Below are positions 17,499 through 24,554 of a stretch of DNA of 64,000 nt, one piece after another; the stretch's first letter is position 1; each line of letters opens with the position of its first letter. The notes under the pieces are model-generated. The model did not search any database, was not told the DNA's origin, and saw only the letters and a program-made list of their open reading frames with translations. The stretch is taken from contig NZ_JAFA01000037.1 in the NCBI RefSeq assembly GCF_000519185.1, positions 19,873-83,872 on the forward strand. The letters are read 5' to 3'. Both the position numbers and the translations under genes were made by a program. This stretch comes from Paraburkholderia nodosa DSM 21604 (GTDB lineage Bacteria; Pseudomonadota; Gammaproteobacteria; Burkholderiales; Burkholderiaceae).

Positions 17499-17508
17499 AA
17501 GCCCAGCC

Positions 17509-18234
17509 TCAGTGGTTGTTCACCGTTTCGGCGAGGCGCTTCAAGGTCGCGAGGCGCCCGCCTAGCAGATCGAGCCGCGCATGCTCGTCGATGAGCGGCG
17601 TGGTCGCGTCGCGATACGCGCGCCAGTCGCTTTGTGCACGCGAGACCGTAGGCCGCGCGTGCTTCGGCATCCGCGCATAGAGCTGACGGTAGTAGCGATT
17701 GAGGTCGTAGCTCACGTGCTCGCAGCGCGCGTCGGCGCTGCAGGCGCGCACCTTCGGCGCGTCGCCGTCGTACATCGCCGCCTGGTTGCGCAGCGCGAGC
17801 GCGCGATCGCGCACCGGCTGCAGGCGCATGTCCGCCTCGTAGAGCTGATAGGTGCTGCCGCTCGTGGTCGCGAACGCGGCGCCGAGCATGGTGTCCTCGG
17901 CGTCGCGCCACGCCACCCACTTCTGCTGGCTCAGTTGCCAGCGCTTTTGCTGCGCGGCCGGCAACTTCGCGAGCAGTTGCGTGAGCGCGTTGTCGGCGGC
18001 CTTGCGCCATGCCGTGCGCGCGTCGTCCATGCACTGGATCTGCCCGGCCGTCGACGACCGGTCCGCGCGCGCGAGGCAGGTGCGCATGGCCGTGTCGATC
18101 GGATCGGCGGCCGCGACCTCGGCGCGCGCCGCCGGCGCCACGGCGAACAGCACCGTGGCGGCCGAAATCACCGACAGCGTCGAGACCATCGCAGCAAAGT
18201 AACGCGCTAGCCGCGCCGATGAACCACCCAACAT
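17509..18234 (-). CDS. LprI/DUF1311-like exported protein
   Basis: A 241-residue protein with an N-terminal signal (hydrophobic stretch around FAAMVSTLSVISAATVLFAVAPAARA, probable cleavage after ARA) and a C-terminal region resembling DUF1311/LprI. Four cysteines (CLARADRSSTAGQIQC and ACSADARC) could form periplasmic disulfides. LprI of Mycobacterium inhibits lysozyme; this role is only suggested here. It starts 17 bases after the decarboxylase stop with GGGAGGGGA before the ATG, so the two are probably co-transcribed. An in-frame ATG at 18189 is a possible later start. Confidence 0.65.
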   Translation of the reverse strand: MLGGSSARLARYFAAMVSTLSVISAATVLFAVAPAARAEVAAADPIDTAMRTCLARADRSSTAGQIQCMDDARTAWRKAADNALTQLLAKLPAAQQKRWQLSQQKWVAWRDAEDTMLGAAFATTSGSTYQLYEADMRLQPVRDRALALRNQAAMYDGDAPKVRACSADARCEHVSYDLNRYYRQLYARMPKHARPTVSRAQSDWRAYRDATTPLIDEHARLDLLGGRLATLKRLAETVNNH

Positions 18235-18251
18235 TCCCCTCCCTTGCGCGT

Positions 18252-20531
18252 TCAGGCGCGCACGCAATCCACGAAATACTCGATGCGGCCGTTGATGGTC
18301 TCGCCCACGAGCCCGTGGATGTCGGTGTGGAAGCCCGGGAAGCGCTCGTTGAACTCGCGCGCGAACTTCAGATAATTCACGATCGTCCTGTTGAAGCGCT
18401 CGCCCGGAATCAGCAGCGGAATGCCCGGCGGGTACGGCGTGAGCAGGATCGACGTGACGCGGCCTTCGAGTTCGTCGACAGGCACGCGATCGATCTCGCG
18501 GTGCGCGAGCTTCGCGAATGCGTCCGAAGGCTTCATCGCAGGCTCCATGCTCGAGAGGTACATCTCGGTCGTGAGGCGCGCGATGTCGTTGGCGCGGTAG
18601 ACGCTGTGGATCTGCTGGCACAGGTCGCGCAGGCCCACGCGCTCGTACATCGGATGCTGCGCGACGAATTCGGGCAACACGCGCCACAGCGGCTGGTTGT
18701 TGTCGTAGTCGTCCTTGAACTGCTGGAGCTCGGTCACCATCGAGTTCCAGCGGCCCTTCGTGATGCCGATCGTGAACATGATGAAGAACGAGTACAGCCC
18801 GGTCTTCTCGACGATGATGCCGTGCTCGGCCAGGTACTTCGTCACGATCGCGGCCGGAATGCCGGTCTCGCCGAATTCGCCGTCCACGTCCAGACCCGGC
18901 GTGACGATGGTCGCCTTGATCGGGTCCAGCATGTTGAAGCCTTCCGCCAGCGCGCCGAAGCCGTGCCAGTGATCGTTCGGGCGCAGCATCCAGTCTTCGC
19001 GCGAACCGATGCCTTCTTCGGCCAGCTCGTCCGGCCCCCAGACCTGGAAGAACCAGTCGTCGCCGTATTCGGCGTCGACCTTGCGCATGGCGCGGCGGAA
19101 GTCGAGCGCCTCGGCGATCGACTCTTCCACCAGCGCCGGGCCGCCCGGCGCTTCCATCATCGCGGCGGCCACGTCGCACGACGCGATGATCGCATACTGC
19201 GGCGACGTCGACGTGTGCATCAGATACGCCTCGTTGAAGCGGTGGCGGTCGAATGCGCTGTCTTCCGAGTCCTGCACGACGATCTGCGAGGCCTGCGAGA
19301 TGCCGGCGAGCAGCTTGTGCGTGGAGTGTGTCGCGAACACCAGCGCCTTGGTGCGCGGACGGCCCGCGCCGATCGCGTGCATGTCCTGATAGAACTCGTG
19401 GAATTCGGCGTGCGGCAGCCAGGCTTCGTCGAAGTGCAGCGTGTCGAGCATGTCGCCGAGCAGATCCTTGATCATCTCGACGTTGTAGACCACGCCGTCG
19501 TACGTGCTCTGCGTGATCGTCAGAATGCGCGGCTTCACGTTCGGATTCTTCGCGAGCGCCTCGCGGGCGAACGGATTCGCCTCGATCTTCTTGCGGATGT
19601 TTTCCGGCTTGAACTCGTCGCGCGGAATCGGACCGATGATGCCGAAGTTGTTGCGCGTGGGCGTGAGGAACACGGGAATCGCGCCCGTCATCGTGATCGC
19701 GTGCAGGATCGACTTGTGGCAGTTGCGGTCCACCAGCACGATGTCGCCGGGCGCGACCGTCGCGTGCCAGACGATCTTGTTCGACGTGGACGTGCCGTTG
19801 GTCACAAAGAACACGTGGTCCGCGCTGAAGATGCGCGCCGCGTTGCGCTCCGAGGCCGCGACCGGGCCGGTGTGATCGAGCAGCTGGCCGAGTTCCTCGA
19901 CCGCATTGCAGACGTCGGCGCGCAGCATGTTCTCGCCGAAGAACTGGTGGAACATCTGGCCGAGCGGATTCTTCAGGAACGCGACGCCGCCCGAGTGACC
20001 CGGGCAGTGCCACGAGTACGAACCTTCGTCGGCGTACTTGACGAGTTCCTTGAAGAACGGCGGCGCCAGCGCGTCGAGATACACGCGCGCTTCGCGAATC
20101 ACGTGGCGCGCGACGAACTCCGGCGTGTCCTCGAACATGTGGATGAAGCCGTGCAGCTCGCGCAGGATGTCGTTGGGCAGATGGCGCGAGGTGCGCGTCT
20201 CGCCGTACAGGAAGATCGGGATGTCCGAGTTGCGCTTGCGCACCGCTTCCATGAACGCGCGCAACGCGACGATGGCGGGGGCGTGCTCGGGCGCTTCCTC
20301 GTCCGAGCCTTCCACGTAGGGCAGCAGTTCGTCGTCGTCGATCGAGAGGATGAAGCAGGCGGCGCGGCTCGACTGCTGCGCGAACGACGTGAGGTCGCCG
20401 TAGCTCGTCAGCCCGAGGACTTCCGCGCCCTCTTTCTCGATGGCTTCGGCGAGCGCGCGTATGCCGGAACCCGAGATGTTCTCGGAGCGAAAGTCTTCGT
20501 CGATGATGACGACGGGAAAACGGAACTTCAT
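18252..20531 (-). CDS. PLP-dependent arginine/lysine/ornithine decarboxylase, large fold-I type
   Basis: A 759-residue cytoplasmic decarboxylase built like the biodegradative enzymes: an N-terminal wing or response-regulator-like domain (1-145), a large PLP domain and a C-terminal domain. The cofactor lysine is Lys406 in THSTHKLLAG, and Asp368 in LHFDEAW pairs with the PLP ring nitrogen. WHCPGHSGG and TNGTSTSNK are also conserved. The substrate (arginine, lysine or ornithine) cannot be fixed by eye. No antiporter gene is adjacent, unlike the acid-stress systems, so polyamine synthesis is at least as likely. It lies 81 bases after dcd, behind a terminator-like hairpin. Confidence 0.9.
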   Translation of the reverse strand: MKFRFPVVIIDEDFRSENISGSGIRALAEAIEKEGAEVLGLTSYGDLTSFAQQSSRAACFILSIDDDELLPYVEGSDEEAPEHAPAIVALRAFMEAVRKRNSDIPIFLYGETRTSRHLPNDILRELHGFIHMFEDTPEFVARHVIREARVYLDALAPPFFKELVKYADEGSYSWHCPGHSGGVAFLKNPLGQMFHQFFGENMLRADVCNAVEELGQLLDHTGPVAASERNAARIFSADHVFFVTNGTSTSNKIVWHATVAPGDIVLVDRNCHKSILHAITMTGAIPVFLTPTRNNFGIIGPIPRDEFKPENIRKKIEANPFAREALAKNPNVKPRILTITQSTYDGVVYNVEMIKDLLGDMLDTLHFDEAWLPHAEFHEFYQDMHAIGAGRPRTKALVFATHSTHKLLAGISQASQIVVQDSEDSAFDRHRFNEAYLMHTSTSPQYAIIASCDVAAAMMEAPGGPALVEESIAEALDFRRAMRKVDAEYGDDWFFQVWGPDELAEEGIGSREDWMLRPNDHWHGFGALAEGFNMLDPIKATIVTPGLDVDGEFGETGIPAAIVTKYLAEHGIIVEKTGLYSFFIMFTIGITKGRWNSMVTELQQFKDDYDNNQPLWRVLPEFVAQHPMYERVGLRDLCQQIHSVYRANDIARLTTEMYLSSMEPAMKPSDAFAKLAHREIDRVPVDELEGRVTSILLTPYPPGIPLLIPGERFNRTIVNYLKFAREFNERFPGFHTDIHGLVGETINGRIEYFVDCVRA

Positions 20532-20542
20532 GGGCGATTCTC

Positions 20543-20579
20543 CAAAAGAAACGACCGCTGCATATGACGCGCAGCGGTC
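20543..20579 (-). terminator. Intercistronic hairpin with T-run between dcd and the decarboxylase
   Basis: On the minus strand a 9-bp stem (GACCGCTGC at 20553-20561 with its complement at 20571-20579) is followed by GTTTCTTTT. It ends just before the decarboxylase ribosome-binding site, so it may terminate or attenuate transcripts from dcd. Confidence 0.6.
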
Positions 20580-20612
20580 CCCGTATGTCGTTGTGTCCGG
20601 TGGTTGTCTGCG

Positions 20613-21182
20613 TCAGGTCTTCGGCAGGGTGACGCCGTGCTGGCCTTGATACTTGCCGCCGCGATCCGCGTAGGAGACCTCGCAGATCTCGTCGCTTTCG
20701 AAGAACAGCACTTGCGCCACCCCTTCGTTCGCGTAGATTTTCGCAGGCAAAGGTGTCGTATTTGAGAATTCGAGCGTGACGTACCCTTCCCACTCAGGCT
20801 CGAACGGCGTGACGTTCACGATGATCCCGCAGCGCGCATAGGTCGACTTGCCCAGACACACGGTCAGGACGTTACGCGGAATGCGGAAATACTCGACCGT
20901 GCGCGCCAGCGCGAACGAATTGGGCGGGATGATGCAGACGTCGCCCTTGAAGTCCACGAACGACTTTTCGTCGAAGTTCTTCGGATCGACGATGGTCGAG
21001 TTGATGTTCGTGAAGATCTTGAATTCGTCGGCGCAGCGGATATCGTAGCCGTAGCTCGAGGTGCCGTAGCTCACGATCTTGCGGCCGTCTTCCGACATAC
21101 GGACCTGATCGCGCACGAACGGCTCGATCATCTTCTGCTCTTCGGCCATGCGCCGGATCCACTTGTCGGACTTGATTGCCAT
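20613..21182 (-). CDS. dcd: dCTP deaminase
   Basis: Converts dCTP to dUTP in the pyrimidine deoxynucleotide pathway and acts as a homotrimer. The 189-residue product is typical, with SYGTSSYGYDIR at the N terminus, the nucleotide-binding GKSTYARCGIIVNVTPFEPEWEGYVTLE and the catalytic Glu in that stretch. The C-terminal YADRGGKYQGQHGVTLPKT closes over the active site. It sits downstream of mrp and the SOD-like gene on the same strand. Confidence 0.96.
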   Translation of the reverse strand: MAIKSDKWIRRMAEEQKMIEPFVRDQVRMSEDGRKIVSYGTSSYGYDIRCADEFKIFTNINSTIVDPKNFDEKSFVDFKGDVCIIPPNSFALARTVEYFRIPRNVLTVCLGKSTYARCGIIVNVTPFEPEWEGYVTLEFSNTTPLPAKIYANEGVAQVLFFESDEICEVSYADRGGKYQGQHGVTLPKT

Positions 21183-21325
21183 GTTCGCTACTTAACGAGA
21201 AAATCGGGTCGGGAAAGCATGCGGACGGCCCCACCGGGCGTGCGCCGCGTGCGAAAGGCGCCTATTTTACGCGATGTGGATCGGCATGCCTGGAACTGCG
21301 TTTCGCGCCGGCGCAAACGCCGCGC

Positions 21326-21880
21326 TCACTGGGCGCGGATCAGCCCGCAGGCGAGCGCCGGGCCGGTGCCGCGCTGCGGGTACGCGTAGGGGTCGATGGC
21401 GTCCCGGTGCACGATCACCGCGCGTTGCAGCACGGAGCGCACGCCGTCGAGCGAGACCTCGGGTGCGACGATAAAGCCCGACGCCACGCCGTTCGAATCC
21501 GCATGGATATTGCCGAGGTCGCCTTCCACGCGCACGCCGGGCTTCAGGCGCTCCGCGGCGGGCGCGAACACGGCGCCGGCGCTCGAGGCGTCGGTGGCGT
21601 TGCAGTCGCCGCGCTCGTGCACCTGCAATGCGTGATCGCTGTCGGGCTGCAGGCCCGCGAGGTTGTAGCTCACCTGCACGCCGTCGGAGTGCTCGACGAA
21701 CGAAACCGTGCCGCGCACCTGGCTGCCGACCGTGGGCAGCAACTGTGCGACCGCGCGCTTGTCCTGCTGCCCCATGAAGCTCGTGCAGCCCGCCAGCAGC
21801 GCGCAGCCGCAAAGCGTGACGACGGCGATCACCCAGACGACCTGCGCATTCCCCGCTTGCCTGTCGTGTCCTTTATCCAT
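21326..21880 (-). CDS. Cu/Zn superoxide-dismutase-like lipoprotein lacking most metal ligands
   Basis: A 184-residue product with a lipobox LLAGC (Cys32), so probably a membrane-anchored periplasmic lipoprotein. The body follows the SodC fold: ALQVHERGDCN, EGDLGNIHAD, RAVIVHRDAID and GTGPALACGL, with the Cys93-Cys178 disulfide pair kept. Compared with active SodC (human numbering), the His46 position is Gln86, the bridging His63 is Val104, His71 and His80 are absent and Arg143 is Ala175. Only the His48, Asp83 and His120 equivalents (His88, Asp121, His158) remain. Dismutase activity is therefore unlikely. AGAGGA precedes the ATG. Confidence 0.85.
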   Translation of the reverse strand: MDKGHDRQAGNAQVVWVIAVVTLCGCALLAGCTSFMGQQDKRAVAQLLPTVGSQVRGTVSFVEHSDGVQVSYNLAGLQPDSDHALQVHERGDCNATDASSAGAVFAPAAERLKPGVRVEGDLGNIHADSNGVASGFIVAPEVSLDGVRSVLQRAVIVHRDAIDPYAYPQRGTGPALACGLIRAQ

Positions 21881-22029
21881 GCGATCCTCTTGCCGGGCGG
21901 CGGCAGCCCCGTTGCTGCCGCCATACCGGACCCGATGAAGCCCACATGATACCGCGCAGGCGGCGCGGCGCGCGCCTATCTGTCCCCATGCGCGGGGCGC
22001 CGCACAAGCGCCGCGGCCCGCGCCGGAGC

Positions 22030-23118
22030 TCAGGTGTTCTGCACGACGATGGTCGGGAACTTCGAGGTCATGTCGCGGGCGCGCTCGGCGATCTGGATCG
22101 CCACGCGGCGCGCGATCGCCCGATAGATTTCCGCCACCGGCCCCTGCGGCGCGGCTACCACGGTGGGGTTGCCCGAATCGGCCTGCTCGCGAATGGCGAT
22201 GTCTAGCGGCAGACTGCCGAGCACTTCCACGCCGTACTCCTTCGCCATGCGCTCGCCGCCGCCCGCGCCGAAAATGTGCTCGGCGTGGCCGCAGTTCGAG
22301 CAGATGTGCACGGCCATGTTCTCGACGATGCCGAGAATCGGAATGCCCACCTTCTCGAACATCTTGAGGCCCTTCTTCGCGTCGAGCAGCGCGATGTCCT
22401 GCGGCGTCGTGACGATCACGGCGCCCGTCACGGGCACGCGCTGCGAGAGCGTGAGCTGGATGTCGCCGGTGCCCGGCGGCATGTCGACCACGAGATAGTC
22501 GAGCTCGCGCCAGTTGGTCTGACGCAGCAGCTGCTCGAGCGCGGACGTCGCCATCGGGCCGCGCCAGACCATCGGGTTGTCCTGCTCGATCAGAAAGCCG
22601 ATCGAGTTGGCCTGCACGCCGTGGCCTTCGAGCGGATTCATCGACTGTCCGTCGGGCGACTCGGGGCGGCCCTGGATGCCAAGCATCATCGGCAGCGAGG
22701 GGCCGTAGATGTCCGCGTCGAGCAGGCCGACCGAAGCGCCTTCGGCGGCGAGCGCGAGCGCGAAATTCACGGCGGTCGTGCTCTTGCCCACGCCGCCCTT
22801 GCCCGAGGCCACGGCGACGATATTCTTCACGTTGGGCAGCAGCTTCACGCCGCGTTGCACCGTATGCGCGGTAATCTCGCTTCTAACCGCGACGCGGCTC
22901 GCCTTCACGCCCGGCACGGCGCCGAGCGCCGCTTCGACCTGCACGCGCACCGCGTCGAACTGGCTCTTCGCCGGATAGCCGAGCACGATCTCGACGCCGA
23001 CCGTCTCGCCTTCGACGGTGACGTTGCGCACGCCCTTGGCCACCGTGTAGGGATGGCCCGTGTTCGGATCCGTCAAGGCCGCGAGCGCGGCGTCGACCAA
23101 AGCCCGATCTATGCTCAT
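22030..23118 (-). CDS. apbC: Mrp/ApbC-type iron-sulfur cluster carrier ATPase
   Basis: A 362-residue P-loop protein that carries or loads 4Fe-4S clusters. An N-terminal MIP18/DUF59 domain (about 1-85) precedes the ATPase, which has the deviant Walker A SGKGGVGKSTT (about 107-117), a DADIYGPS switch region and VDMPPGTGD. The CxxC of HICSNCGHAEHIF would bridge a cluster between two subunits. Start MSIDRAL at 23118 has GGAG upstream; the open frame runs further up but without a suitable start. It is divergent from the OmpA-type lipoprotein gene and two genes upstream of dcd. Confidence 0.93.
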   Translation of the reverse strand: MSIDRALVDAALAALTDPNTGHPYTVAKGVRNVTVEGETVGVEIVLGYPAKSQFDAVRVQVEAALGAVPGVKASRVAVRSEITAHTVQRGVKLLPNVKNIVAVASGKGGVGKSTTAVNFALALAAEGASVGLLDADIYGPSLPMMLGIQGRPESPDGQSMNPLEGHGVQANSIGFLIEQDNPMVWRGPMATSALEQLLRQTNWRELDYLVVDMPPGTGDIQLTLSQRVPVTGAVIVTTPQDIALLDAKKGLKMFEKVGIPILGIVENMAVHICSNCGHAEHIFGAGGGERMAKEYGVEVLGSLPLDIAIREQADSGNPTVVAAPQGPVAEIYRAIARRVAIQIAERARDMTSKFPTIVVQNT

Positions 23119-23436
23119 TGAAACTCCGTGGGGAGAATGCCGGTCTGCATTAGCGCCGATCCGAGTGTGGACTGATCGCCTACGCGCCGGAAATCGAAAG
23201 AAATTGTTAAGCTGCATTGCGCAAAATTGCCCGACAGGGCACGCTTCGCGGCAGCATCGATTTTGTGTGCCGACCAGGTGGTCTCGAAGCCGCGACTTAG
23301 CGGCTTTCCGCCTGGCGGCGCAAACCTCAAGGCGTCATTGTAGTAGCTGCCGCCGCGCGCCGTTCGAAGACCCTGTTCGCATGCGGGGCCGCGGACGCCG
23401 CGGGCAGCGTCCGTTCCACTCAAGAAAGGAAAGCAA
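23119..23436. other. Divergent intergenic region, apbC and the OmpA-type lipoprotein gene
   Basis: No gene is supported in these 318 bases. They should hold both divergent promoters, but I see no hexamer pair I would defend. The minus strand has an AT-rich TTAACAATTTC near 23200-23210 that could belong to the apbC promoter. Confidence 0.4.
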
Positions 23437-24090
23437 ATGAACACAAAAATCCTGACTCGCCTGTCCGTCTTCGCCATCGCCGGCGCGCTCGTCGCCGGCT
23501 GCGCGACGCAGCAGGGCACCAACACGGCTGTCGGCACCGGTGTCGGCGCAGGCACGGGCGCGGCGATCGGCGCCATCTTCGGCGGCGGCAAGGGCGCTGC
23601 AATCGGCGCAGGCGCGGGCGCACTGGTCGGCGGCATCACCGGCTACAACTGGCAGAACATCCACAACAAGCTCTCGGGCGCCACCAAGGGCACCGGCACG
23701 AAGATCACCGAGCAGCCGGACGGCTCGCTCAAGCTCGACATCCCGAGCAATGTGACGTTCGACACCAGCAGCTACGCAATCAAGCCGTCGTTCGCGCCGG
23801 TGCTCGACCAGGTCGCGCAGACGCTCCAGCAGAACCCGGAAGTGGTTGCGCAGGTGGTCGGCCATACGGATAACACGGGCTCCCCCGCCTACAACCAGAC
23901 GCTGTCGGTCAACCGCGCCCAGAGCGTCGTGAACTACCTCGCCTCTCGCGGCATTCAGATGCAGCGCATGTCGGCCTCAGGCCTCGGCGATACGCAACCG
24001 ATCGCAGACAACAACACCGAAGCGGGCCGCGCGGCTAACCGCCGCGTGGAAATGTACCTGCGCGCGACGTCGCAGCACCAGGGCGGTTAA
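23437..24090 (+). CDS. OmpA-family outer-membrane lipoprotein with glycine zipper
   Basis: A 217-residue lipoprotein: signal peptide with lipobox LVAGC (Cys22), then a glycine-zipper stretch (about 30-70, GTGVGAGTGAAIGAIFGGG and GAAIGAGAGALVGG) that probably inserts in membrane. A C-terminal OmpA peptidoglycan-binding domain (about 95-210) contains VVGHTDNTGSPAYNQTLSVNRA and NRRVEMYL. The architecture resembles YiaD/Pal-like anchors linking the outer membrane to peptidoglycan. GAAAGGAAA precedes the ATG, and a terminator ends the single-gene unit. Confidence 0.92.
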   Translation: MNTKILTRLSVFAIAGALVAGCATQQGTNTAVGTGVGAGTGAAIGAIFGGGKGAAIGAGAGALVGGITGYNWQNIHNKLSGATKGTGTKITEQPDGSLKLDIPSNVTFDTSSYAIKPSFAPVLDQVAQTLQQNPEVVAQVVGHTDNTGSPAYNQTLSVNRAQSVVNYLASRGIQMQRMSASGLGDTQPIADNNTEAGRAANRRVEMYLRATSQHQGG

Positions 24091-24154
24091 GCCGGCCAGG
24101 CGCAGTCGCCGGAATGCAGTTGCCAGCGACTGCGCCATAAAAGAGCGACACATC

Positions 24155-24183
24155 AACGGGGCGGCAGTCATGCTGCCCCGTTT
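24155..24183 (+). terminator. Terminator after the OmpA-type lipoprotein gene
   Basis: A 12-bp stem containing one G-U pair (AACGGGGCGGCA against TGCTGCCCCGTT), a short loop and TTT at the end. Confidence 0.7.
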
Positions 24184-24282
24184 GCATTTCGAGCGGCCCG
24201 AAAGACGCGCTCCGAAATCCTTGCTGGACGGCCATCCGACCCCCGCTTCCACGCGCTGGAAGAGAATCGAAATATTTTTCGA

Positions 24283-24397
24283 ACTCTCGAGAAAACGTGC
24301 TGTCTGTCTTTACGGTACGTGTGCGGCAGCGCCGCCGCGTCACCATTCTCCTCTTGTCGTTGTTGCTCCGGGGCCATTCTTGCCCCGGTTTTTTTTG
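24283..24397 (+). ncRNA. Candidate small RNA upstream of metG (boundaries approximate)
   Basis: A very strong terminator ends at 24397 although no plus-strand gene precedes it: the lipoprotein gene already has its own terminator 200 bases earlier, and metG has its own -10 further down. The roughly 115 bases before it contain a pyrimidine-rich stretch, TTCTCCTCTTG at 24346-24356, that is complementary to Shine-Dalgarno sequences. The AT-rich palindrome TCGAAATATTTTTCGA (24267-24282) lies near the presumed start. No promoter is clear. A metG leader attenuator is the alternative reading. Confidence 0.3.
24369..24397 (+). terminator. Strong terminator with eight T residues, 160 bases before metG
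   Basis: Stem CCGGGGC (24369-24375) with GCCCCGG (24383-24389), a seven-base loop and an eight-T tract. The strength and position are unusual because no annotated gene ends here. Confidence 0.75.
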
Positions 24398-24507
24398 GCC
24401 GCGATTTGTGCAACGCAACATAGCCGTTGCCTGCGCAGCCCCGCGCTCCCTCCAGGCATTTCGCATACGAGCGTCCACCGGCTCGCCGAACGGTGGTGCG
24501 CCCGCCC

Positions 24508-24516
24508 TGCTAAAAT
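24508..24516 (+). promoter_or_regulatory. Candidate extended -10 promoter of metG
   Basis: TGCTAAAAT is an extended -10 located 38 bases before the metG ATG and after the upstream terminator. It closely resembles the argH element. Confidence 0.5.
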
Positions 24517-24554
24517 CGCCCTTTCCCCCCGCAACATCGGACTTCCCCTCACTT

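Noticed and set aside
18009..20567. An 852-residue open frame opposite the decarboxylase
   Set aside because: Same shadow effect; composition is unlike a protein and the opposite strand has full decarboxylase motifs.
21326..21880. Calling this gene a functional sodC
   Set aside because: Too many metal ligands and the active-site Arg are replaced; only the fold is supported.
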